A stretch of DNA of 7,695 nucleotides from Candidatus Woesearchaeota archaeon (GTDB taxonomy: Archaea; Nanobdellota; Nanobdellia; Woesearchaeales; 21-14-0-10-32-9). Made by a program: the position numbers and the translations under genes. The stretch lies in NCBI GenBank assembly GCA_007117145.1, contig SKHC01000030.1:1-7695 (forward strand), in the 5' to 3' direction. Of the stretch, positions 1 to 5,126 are shown piece after piece; the first letter of the stretch is position 1; every line of letters starts with the position of its first letter. The notes under the pieces were generated by a model. That model had not been told where the DNA came from and did no database searches. It was given only the letters and a program-made list of their open reading frames with translations.

Positions 1-1097
1 ATTAAAAGATAAGGGAAACTATAAGTTAATCTACCAAGATTCGCAGTCACTGTTTGAATGTTAGTTGTAAATGGCTGAGCAATAGTTTCAGCACTTCTAT
101 ACTGTAAGTTGTCAATGTCTTCAAGTAAAAGCTCGTGTCTGACTCTCAAACTATTAAGGTCTGTATTTAATGTGGTTACTTGAGATGAAACTTGATTTAA
201 ACTTTGTTGAACATCATCTGCAACGTCTCCTGCTTGTTGAATAGCACTTCTAAGATCAGCATAATCTGATATAAAGTTTTCAAGTCTATCAGAAAACGTT
301 TCAAAATCATCTAATGTTCCATTTCTTCTACTCACATCCCCTTTTAATGAGTTAAGACTTGACTCAAAATTTTGTTTTTCAGTACTATCACTTGTCACGT
401 TTAAAAGTTCTTCACCAGATTCAATAACGTCTTTTGCTCTAATACTTATGCTTGAGTATTCAGAGGTTAAATCTTCAAGGTCACCTTCAAGCCTTGCATA
501 GTTTCCAACACTAACACTTACATCAAGTCCGGAAACATCACTTACAGCACTACTAACTCCTGAGCTAATACTTGAGGCTCTAGCTCTCAAAGACACGATG
601 TCAGATATGCTTTGAGAAAATTCTTCTCCGCTTCTGTCAATGATTTGAAGAAGCTCAGAAGTGATTTCTTGACTTATCTCTGTTTGCTCAGTATCAACAC
701 TGGCAGATAAACTACTAATCAACCTGTAAACAAGGTTTAGTCTTGACTCATCAACGTAAAAATCAAGCTCTTGCCTTGTATCTCCAAGGCTAAAACCCTC
801 AGGGAAACTAACACAAGCCAGTACCACGCCTTCTTGTATACCTCTGATGCATTCACTTGGACTATTAAAATTAATTAAATTATTATCAGTACTATTTAAG
901 TTCCTAATAAACCTGTTTGTAAGCTCGCTATCGTCTGGGTTGTAAATACCTATGTTTAGCCCAGCTTCTTCAAAATCAGCAAACCCTATACCGATAATTA
1001 AAACGATTAATAACGGAGCAAAAAGTACAACTAAAGCACTGCTCTTACTTCTAATCAAAAGTCTTAAGTTTTTAATTATCAGATTAATTGATTTCAT
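1..1097 (-). CDS. ABC-2 type transporter permease, partial (3' end outside window)
   Basis: Likely membrane subunit of an ABC exporter; the substrate is unknown. The frame is open from an ATG at 1097-1095 down to the window edge, giving 365 codons with no stop. Residues 1-18 are basic and cytoplasmic-looking, and residues about 20-39 form one strong hydrophobic helix ending in IGIGFAD. After that comes a long hydrophilic, Ser/Asp/Glu-rich region rich in heptad-like Leu/Ile/Val spacing, which I read as an outer coiled-coil domain, as in ABC2_membrane_3 and YhgE/Pip-like proteins. The sequence turns hydrophobic again (LTYSFPYLL) just at the edge, which fits the start of the remaining membrane helices outside the window. 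Its ATG overlaps the TGA of the ATPase (ATGA), so translation is probably coupled. The pairing with an ATPase supports the call more than the divergent sequence itself does. Confidence 0.8.
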   Translation of the reverse strand, partial: MKSINLIIKNLRLLIRSKSSALVVLFAPLLIVLIIGIGFADFEEAGLNIGIYNPDDSELTNRFIRNLNSTDNNLINFNSPSECIRGIQEGVVLACVSFPEGFSLGDTRQELDFYVDESRLNLVYRLISSLSASVDTEQTEISQEITSELLQIIDRSGEEFSQSISDIVSLRARASSISSGVSSAVSDVSGLDVSVSVGNYARLEGDLEDLTSEYSSISIRAKDVIESGEELLNVTSDSTEKQNFESSLNSLKGDVSRRNGTLDDFETFSDRLENFISDYADLRSAIQQAGDVADDVQQSLNQVSSQVTTLNTDLNSLRVRHELLLEDIDNLQYRSAETIAQPFTTNIQTVTANLGRLTYSFPYLL

Positions 1098-2071
1098 TTT
1101 GAAAGATTAATAAACACCTTGTCTAAGTTAGGTTTAATTAACTTAAGCTCAAGTATCTTCTCCTTTTCTTTTTCAATTACCTTAATCATATCGTTTAGAA
1201 CCTCTTGAGGTTTCTCAACACTTACAATTAACTCGTTACCTTCAACCCTAAATCCTAAGGCTTTCTTTCCAAACTTGGCTTTAATCTTCTTTTCCAAATT
1301 ATCATAATCAGCAGGATACGTTTGAACTGCGATGTCGTGGTCTTTCAAGTATTTCTCTTTTAAATCATCAGGGCTTCCAATATCTTGAATTTTACCATTC
1401 ATAATGATTGCAATCCTATCACAAAGAGTCTCAAGTTCATTTAAGTGGTGACTACTCAAAACAACAGTTGTGCCTTTATTGTTAATTTTATGAATTAAAC
1501 TCCATATATTATTTCTAAGAACAGGGTCTAAGTCAGCAGTTGGCTCATCCAAAATAAGAACAGCGGGATTGTGAATTAAAGCGCAAGCAATGTCTAGTCG
1601 CCTTTCCATACCTCCACTCAAATTTTTTCCGAGTTGATTACTACTATTTTCAAGGTTGACCATTGCAAGTAAAGTCTTAATATTTGCGTTAAGAGATTCT
1701 TTGCTCAGGCCGTATAAATCTCCAAAGTACTTTAAATTCTCAACAACAGTTAATTTTTCATAGAAACTTGGGACTTGAGCAGCGAAACCATACATGTGTT
1801 TAAAATCATTTTTCTTCTTAAAAACACTTCCATAAACTTCCTTTTCATCCTCGCTACCAGCTACTAAGTGTCTTTGCCTAAACAACACATCTCCTCTGTC
1901 AGGTCTGATAAATCCTATCATGGTATTTAACAACGTGGTTTTACCACTCCCGCTACTACCAATAATTCCAATAATTTCGCCTTCGTTCACGTCAAAACTA
2001 ATATTTTCTAAAATAATTTTATCGCCGTAGCTTTTCGTTAAGTTTTCAACTCTTAGAACTTCTTGGCCCAT
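1094..2071 (-). CDS. ABC transporter ATP-binding protein (ABC-2 exporter type)
   Basis: ATPase subunit that would power the adjacent permease from the cytoplasmic face. All nucleotide-binding motifs are intact: Walker A GSSGSGKTT at residues 38-46, Q-loop Gln99, signature LSGGM at 151-155, Walker B VLILDEP at 171-177 with catalytic Glu176, D-loop about 180-183, and switch His208 in SSHHLNE. Residues about 245-325 form an extra C-terminal domain typical of ABC-2 drug or polysaccharide exporter ATPases. At 325 aa the length is normal for that group. The ATG at 2071 is chosen because the ABC fold begins at once (VLRVENLTKSYG) and an in-frame stop lies 12 bases upstream. No Shine-Dalgarno sequence is visible before it. 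First gene of a two-gene operon with the permease. The substrate cannot be told from sequence. Confidence 0.95.
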   Translation of the reverse strand: MGQEVLRVENLTKSYGDKIILENISFDVNEGEIIGIIGSSGSGKTTLLNTMIGFIRPDRGDVLFRQRHLVAGSEDEKEVYGSVFKKKNDFKHMYGFAAQVPSFYEKLTVVENLKYFGDLYGLSKESLNANIKTLLAMVNLENSSNQLGKNLSGGMERRLDIACALIHNPAVLILDEPTADLDPVLRNNIWSLIHKINNKGTTVVLSSHHLNELETLCDRIAIIMNGKIQDIGSPDDLKEKYLKDHDIAVQTYPADYDNLEKKIKAKFGKKALGFRVEGNELIVSVEKPQEVLNDMIKVIEKEKEKILELKLIKPNLDKVFINLSK

Positions 2072-2112
2072 AGGACTTTAGTCTATCTTCATGCTTTTTA
2101 AAACTTATTATT

Positions 2113-2122
2113 TTTATATACT
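2113..2122 (-). promoter_or_regulatory. TATA box for the ABC transporter operon
   Basis: Read on the minus strand this is AGTATATAAA, an archaeal TATA-like element. Using the same spacing as the plus-strand genes in this window (about 30 bases from the left edge of the element), transcription would begin near 2091, leaving a leader of about 20 bases before the ATPase ATG at 2071. Inferred from sequence and spacing only. Confidence 0.55.
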
Positions 2123-2136
2123 ACTTAACTTAAGTA

Positions 2137-2146
2137 AAATATAAAA
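2137..2146 (+). promoter_or_regulatory. TATA box for RNase P RNA
   Basis: AAATATAAAA sits about 32 bases before the first base of the P1 helix at 2170, the distance expected for an archaeal TATA box and a start site at the mature 5' end. It lies back to back with the minus-strand TATA box of the ABC operon, so 2072-2169 is a compact divergent promoter region. Confidence 0.55.
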
Positions 2147-2169
2147 ACGTGTAATTATTCCAATAAAAA

Positions 2170-2469
2170 GTAGGGTAGGGAGTGGTTGTCTGCTAAAAGC
2201 AGAGGAAAGTCCGCCCACCGCGAAAAGTTACTCAAAATAATTTGAGGCTTGGAAACGAGCGGGAACCATTCAGAAAAGACACAGCCCATATTCGGAATGA
2301 TAACAAGGATAACTGGCGACAGTGATAGTAGTGTTTGACCTTGCTTATGGGAATTGATGAAACTTACGCGTCCTAACTGGTGCAACTCAAGGATTTGAGG
2401 CTAAGTAAAATACCACTACAACCTTTCAATTAATTGAGGTTGACAGAAGGCGGCTTATACCTACTCTAC
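2170..2469 (+). ncRNA. rnpB: RNase P RNA (archaeal)
   Basis: Catalytic RNA of ribonuclease P, which removes 5' leaders from tRNA precursors. The 5' end carries the hallmark GAGGAAAGTCC (2202-2212, conserved region I) and the 3' end ACAGAAGGCGGCTTA (2443-2457, conserved region V). The two ends pair as helix P1: 2170-2179 with 2460-2469, ten pairs including one G-U. P4 forms between 2207-2215 and 2449-2456, with T2210 left as the universally conserved bulged U. A short P3 hairpin is at 2189-2203 (TCTGC/GCAGA), and a further hairpin is at 2419-2442 (CAACCT/AGGTTG). GCAACTCAAGG with GAGGCTAAG (2382-2406) resembles conserved region IV. About 300 nt is normal for archaea. Exact ends are inferred from P1. 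Confidence 0.96.
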
Positions 2470-2470
2470 C

Positions 2471-2479
2471 TTTTTTTTT
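2471..2479 (+). terminator. Oligo-T terminator of RNase P RNA
   Basis: An uninterrupted run of nine T directly follows the P1 3' strand. T-tracts of this kind end archaeal transcripts, and the place fits the mature 3' end. The next TATA box begins only nine bases later. Confidence 0.75.
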
Positions 2480-2487
2480 ACAAAAAA

Positions 2488-2495
2488 TTTATATA
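2488..2495 (+). promoter_or_regulatory. TATA box for the small cysteine protein gene
   Basis: A canonical archaeal TTTATATA. It begins 31 bases before the ATG at 2519, so the transcript probably starts at or next to the start codon and is leaderless. Confidence 0.7.
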
Positions 2496-2518
2496 GCTTC
2501 AACAAAACAATAAAATAC

Positions 2519-2920
2519 ATGTCAAAAGCATACATAGCAATCATAATATTACTAACTGCTGTTATAATTTTTCAAATTTGGACTACGGGTGGAGAAACCT
2601 TTGTTTGTCCAGATGGGACAACAGCTAAAAGCGTGATGGAGTGCCCACTACAACAAAGCCCGCAAGTATCTGCTAGAGACGCAGAAAACGCAGCTCGTCA
2701 ATACGGAAATGCTCAAGCAAACGCTAGAGGTTACCAATTCACGTTAGTAAACAGATACAGAGAAGATGCGGATTACTTCGCTCAAACACTTTTCACAAAC
2801 AGGCAAACAGAGCACGTAGAAGAAGTCATACTGAAAATAGATGGAAGAACAGCTGTTGTGAGTTGCTTTGAAAACTGTAATTTCTTAGAAAGACAAACAA
2901 ACCAGACGCAAGATATATAA
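2519..2920 (+). CDS. Small membrane-anchored protein with four cysteines, unknown function
   Basis: Not recognised. The 133-residue product begins with a short Lys-containing head and one hydrophobic helix (residues about 4-21), which would act as a signal anchor with the rest outside the cell. The outer part holds four cysteines as two pairs: Cys30 and Cys42 (CPDG...ECP) and Cys116 and Cys120 (SCFENC). These could form disulfides or bind metal. The middle (residues 50-75) is rich in Ala, Gln, Asn and Arg, and residues 76-115 look like beta strands (QFTLVNRY, EEVILKIDGRTAVV). No Shine-Dalgarno sequence precedes the ATG, and the TATA spacing suggests a leaderless message. It lies between RNase P RNA and secG, and its own stop codon lies within the TATA element of secG. 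Confidence 0.85.
   Translation: MSKAYIAIIILLTAVIIFQIWTTGGETFVCPDGTTAKSVMECPLQQSPQVSARDAENAARQYGNAQANARGYQFTLVNRYREDADYFAQTLFTNRQTEHVEEVILKIDGRTAVVSCFENCNFLERQTNQTQDI
2912..2919 (+). promoter_or_regulatory. TATA box for secG, overlapping the upstream stop codon
   Basis: GATATATA runs into the TAA stop (2918-2920) of the preceding gene and begins 32 bases before the secG ATG at 2944. Spacing again predicts a leaderless transcript. The promoter is therefore embedded in coding sequence. Confidence 0.6.
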
Positions 2921-2943
2921 ATAAATCAACACTACACTAGAAC

Positions 2944-3105
2944 ATGGCAAGAGATAAAAGAATAAACATGCCTCAAAGCGGAGGAGGACTTACAAGGTAT
3001 TTTGACACAGCAGGTTCAAAAATAACTTTCACACCTCAAAGCGTAGTTCTAGGAATAGTTGCAATAATCATCGTAATACTAGCAGTTAAATTTTACTTAG
3101 GGTAA
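2944..3105 (+). CDS. secG: Preprotein translocase subunit Sec61-beta (archaeal SecG)
   Basis: Small tail-anchored subunit of the SecYE-beta translocon in the cytoplasmic membrane. The 53-residue product has the family pattern: a basic N-terminus (MARDKR), then MPQSGGGLTRYFD at residues 9-21, matching the Sec61-beta signature of a Gly-rich stretch followed by Leu-x-Arg-Tyr-Phe-Asp. Then comes a Pro-containing turn (TFTPQS) and a single C-terminal helix at about residues 33-51 (VVLGIVAIIIVILAVKF). Length is normal for archaea. No Shine-Dalgarno sequence is visible before the ATG. The NAC gene begins six bases after its stop and probably shares its transcript. Confidence 0.95.
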   Translation: MARDKRINMPQSGGGLTRYFDTAGSKITFTPQSVVLGIVAIIIVILAVKFYLG

Positions 3106-3111
3106 ATCAAA

Positions 3112-3450
3112 ATGTTTCCAGGAGCAAATCCAAGACAAATGAAGCAAGCTATGAAAAGGCTTGGAATAAAACAAGAAGAAATAGAAGCTGTAGAAGTCAT
3201 CATAAGAACAGCTGAACACGACATAGTAATAGAAAACCCAGACGTTCAAAAAGTAAATATGATGGGGCAGTGGACTTTTCAAATCACAGGTGAAGAACAA
3301 ATCAGACGAAGAGAATTAGCTCCTGAGATAAGTGAAGACGATATACAAACAGTGATGGAGCAAGCAAACTGCACAGAAATTGAAGCAAAGAAAGCTCTAG
3401 AAACAGCAAAAGGAGATATAGCCGAAGCAATAATTGCTCTTCAAGACTAA
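3112..3450 (+). CDS. nac: Nascent polypeptide-associated complex protein (archaeal NAC)
   Basis: Ribosome-associated chaperone that contacts nascent chains at the exit tunnel; archaeal NAC works as a homodimer. The 112-residue product starts with MFPGANPRQMKQAMKRLG, typical of archaeal NAC. The NAC beta-barrel domain follows (about residues 20-60, with IVIENPDVQKVNMMGQWTFQITG), and a UBA domain closes the protein (about 74-110, DDIQTVMEQANC...ALETAKGDIAEAIIAL). Length and domain order are as in other archaea. It begins six bases after secG; a weak AGGGT lies about ten bases upstream of the ATG. Coupling a translocon subunit to a ribosome exit factor is a sensible pairing. Confidence 0.96.
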   Translation: MFPGANPRQMKQAMKRLGIKQEEIEAVEVIIRTAEHDIVIENPDVQKVNMMGQWTFQITGEEQIRRRELAPEISEDDIQTVMEQANCTEIEAKKALETAKGDIAEAIIALQD

Positions 3451-3459
3451 TTCTAAACC

Positions 3460-3467
3460 TTTATATA
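3460..3467 (+). promoter_or_regulatory. TATA box for the five-gene overlapping operon
   Basis: TTTATATA begins 30 bases before the ATG at 3490, so the first message is predicted leaderless. No other clear TATA box with correct spacing precedes the four downstream genes, which fits a single transcript from 3490 to at least 6627. A second AT-rich run at 3473-3482 is too close to the ATG to be the TATA box. Confidence 0.65.
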
Positions 3468-3489
3468 CCCATTATATTATATAAAAAAA

Positions 3490-3975
3490 ATGGAAAAGTT
3501 CAAAGAACTTATCTTGGAATCCAAGAGGAAAATAAGCATAGCAGATCACATGTTAAATGTCAGCTACAAATTAGTACAAGACCCAAAAATATTACTAAGC
3601 GTCACGTTAAGCATTTACACTGCAGTTGAAAAAGCAATGACTTCAGTTTTAGAATACGAGAGACTTTTTAAGCGAGTTCCTGCTTTCACAGAAGGCTTTG
3701 ATTCAAAATTCACGATTTTCAGAGGAAAATTCCAAGAAAAACACAATATACAAAAAGAAGATGTGAAACTCATAATAGAACTCAGAGAACTTTACATGGC
3801 GCACAAGCAAAGCCCTGTGGAGTTTGCAAAAAAAGATAAATTCGTAATAGCAAGCGATGACTACGATTTAAAAACCTTAGAATTAGATGATGTAAAAAAG
3901 TATATGTCAAGAGCAAAAGTATTTATACAAGAAATGGATAAGTTTGTAAGTAAAAACAATGGAATCTTTAGATGA
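3490..3975 (+). CDS. HEPN-like helical protein, first of a tandem paralogous pair
   Basis: Not recognised as a named family. The 161-residue product looks all-helical: helix about 3-28, helix about 34-58, a loop with aromatic residues, helix about 88-104, and a last helix about 132-154. RELYMAH at residues 99-105 has the spacing of the R-x(4-6)-H motif of HEPN domains, and its place at the end of the third helix fits that fold; many HEPN proteins are RNases or partners of nucleotidyltransferases. The HEPN call is inference from layout and motif, not from a profile match. It aligns without gaps to the next gene's product over about 45 residues (Asp19-His20, Val24-Ser25, Lys27, Leu35-Leu36, Ala45, Ser52, Leu54, Lys61). 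It overlaps that gene by 17 bases and opens the operon. Confidence 0.85.
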   Translation: MEKFKELILESKRKISIADHMLNVSYKLVQDPKILLSVTLSIYTAVEKAMTSVLEYERLFKRVPAFTEGFDSKFTIFRGKFQEKHNIQKEDVKLIIELRELYMAHKQSPVEFAKKDKFVIASDDYDLKTLELDDVKKYMSRAKVFIQEMDKFVSKNNGIFR

Positions 3976-4420
3976 AGCAAAAGAAGAATTGAAGCGGGTT
4001 GACCACTTAATATATGTAAGCTTGAAATACACAAGGACGGTTGACGTTTTATTGAATGCTATAAGTAGGATGATGGACGCATACGACTTATTATTCGAAA
4101 GCATACTAAACAAAGCATTCGAAGAAAAGAAAATATTAGAAGTCCCTGTAACACCTATAGAGAGAGGTAACCTAGTAAAAGAAATATACGCAGAAGATGA
4201 GCAAGTAGTTGATAACGTAGAGCTTAGCTTTTTGCTAAGAAAATTGCACAGAAGTCCAAATCCACAAAGAGAGCAAGAATACAGAAGGCACGTAACACTT
4301 AGAACGCATATAGATGGAAGAGAAGAAATTGTAAACATAGACTTAATCACAAGTTACTACTTGTTCCAAGTAGAGTTTTATAAGAAAGTAGACAAGATTA
4401 TAAACGGTGAAGATGGCTAA
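3959..4420 (+). CDS. HEPN-like helical protein, second of a tandem paralogous pair
   Basis: A 153-residue paralogue of the preceding product. Residues 15-57 match residues 19-61 of the first protein at a constant offset of four: Asp15-His16, Val20-Ser21, Lys23, Leu31-Leu32, Ala41, Ser48, Leu50, Lys57. The region of the R-x(4-6)-H motif is altered: Arg94 is kept, but His97 follows after only two residues (RKLH), followed by Arg-Ser-Pro where the first has Lys-Gln-Ser-Pro. If these are HEPN proteins, this copy may be the non-catalytic partner. The ATG at 3959 lies inside the previous gene; the next Met in frame is near residue 38, inside the conserved helix, so the overlapping start is preferred. 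No Shine-Dalgarno sequence is visible. The last helix is about residues 128-149. Confidence 0.85.
   Translation: MESLDEAKEELKRVDHLIYVSLKYTRTVDVLLNAISRMMDAYDLLFESILNKAFEEKKILEVPVTPIERGNLVKEIYAEDEQVVDNVELSFLLRKLHRSPNPQREQEYRRHVTLRTHIDGREEIVNIDLITSYYLFQVEFYKKVDKIINGEDG
4406..4410 (+). promoter_or_regulatory. Shine-Dalgarno sequence deciding the MinD-like start
   Basis: GGTGA, complementary to the archaeal 16S rRNA 3' tail, ends two bases before the ATG at 4413. It supports this ATG over the GTG at 4407, which lies inside the element itself. The spacing is shorter than usual, so support is moderate. Confidence 0.5.
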
Positions 4421-5126
4421 ATTCATAACTATTATGAGTGGAAAAGGAGGAGTTGGTAAGACAACTACTTCGATAAACTTAGCCTTAGCTATGCACAAGA
4501 CAGGATCAGACGTAGTACTACTTGAAGGCAACCTATCAAGTCCAAACATCTCAGTACACTTAGGCGGAACATATTTTCCAGTGACAATTCACGATGTGAT
4601 GGTTGGAAAACATCCAATAAAAAACGCTATATACGAGCATCACACAGGTCTTAGAATAGTACCTGCTGACATATCAGTAGAAGCTATGCAACTAGTAAAC
4701 TTTGAAGAACTAAAAAAACACGTGCACGACCTACACTTATACGCAGACTACGTCATAGTAGATGGAAGCCCAGGGCTTGGAAGAGAAAGCACACACCTAA
4801 TAGAGATGACAGATGAACTAATCATAATTACAAACCCAGACCCTGCTAGCTTATTAGATGCAAAAAGATTAATAGATTTTGCAAAAAGATTTAACAAGAT
4901 AATAATTGGTATACTCATAACGAAACATAAAAACAAAAGTTACAAGCTAAAACCTGAAGAAATAGAAAGGGAAACAGGAGTTAGAGTTATAGGAATGATT
5001 CCTGAGTGTAAAAAGTTTGAGATGAGCCTACACCACAAAAAACCATACATACACTTGTATCCCAGAAGGAAACCAAGTAAAGAATACGAAAAACTAGCTG
5101 GGATGCTTACTGGAAGAGTTTTATGA
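4413..5126 (+). CDS. MinD/ParA-family P-loop ATPase with altered switch residues
   Basis: Deviant Walker A ATPase of 237 residues from the ATG at 4413 (a GTG at 4407 would add two). The P-loop is KGGVGKTT (11-18), with both the deviant Lys11 and Lys16. Walker B is YVIVDGSPGLG with Asp117, and a NPDPASLLDA motif is at 141-150. These define the MinD side of the family, whose ATP-driven dimers position proteins or recruit partners. The first 40 residues align without gaps to E. coli MinD as I recall it, where Asp38 and Asp40 sit in switch I. Here those positions are Glu38 and Asn40 (LLEGN), so hydrolysis may be weak or absent. No clear amphipathic membrane-targeting helix follows the C-terminal LAGMLTG. 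The gene overlaps the previous one by eight bases and the next by four (ATGA). Its partner is unknown; it is unlikely to be the cell-division MinD itself. Confidence 0.92.
   Translation: MAKFITIMSGKGGVGKTTTSINLALAMHKTGSDVVLLEGNLSSPNISVHLGGTYFPVTIHDVMVGKHPIKNAIYEHHTGLRIVPADISVEAMQLVNFEELKKHVHDLHLYADYVIVDGSPGLGRESTHLIEMTDELIIITNPDPASLLDAKRLIDFAKRFNKIIIGILITKHKNKSYKLKPEEIERETGVRVIGMIPECKKFEMSLHHKKPYIHLYPRRKPSKEYEKLAGMLTGRVL

Noticed and set aside
2155..2385. Minus-strand 76-codon reading frame
   Set aside because: It lies across the RNase P RNA, whose conserved regions I and V and helices P1 and P4 explain this sequence. The product has no recognisable domain.
2419..2442. Inverted repeat CAACCT/AGGTTG as a separate terminator or operator
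   Set aside because: It sits inside RNase P RNA just before conserved region V, where archaeal RNase P RNAs carry a hairpin, so it is part of that structure.
3907..4350. Minus-strand 147-codon reading frame rich in Ser, Leu and Cys
   Set aside because: It is antisense to the second HEPN-like gene, which has a clear paralogue, operon overlaps and normal composition. The antisense product has low-complexity hydrophobic character typical of a shadow frame.
4407..4412. GTG start adding two residues to the MinD-like protein
   Set aside because: The GTG lies within the GGTGA Shine-Dalgarno element, and the ATG at 4413 gives the usual N-terminus of the family (MAKFITIMSGKGG).
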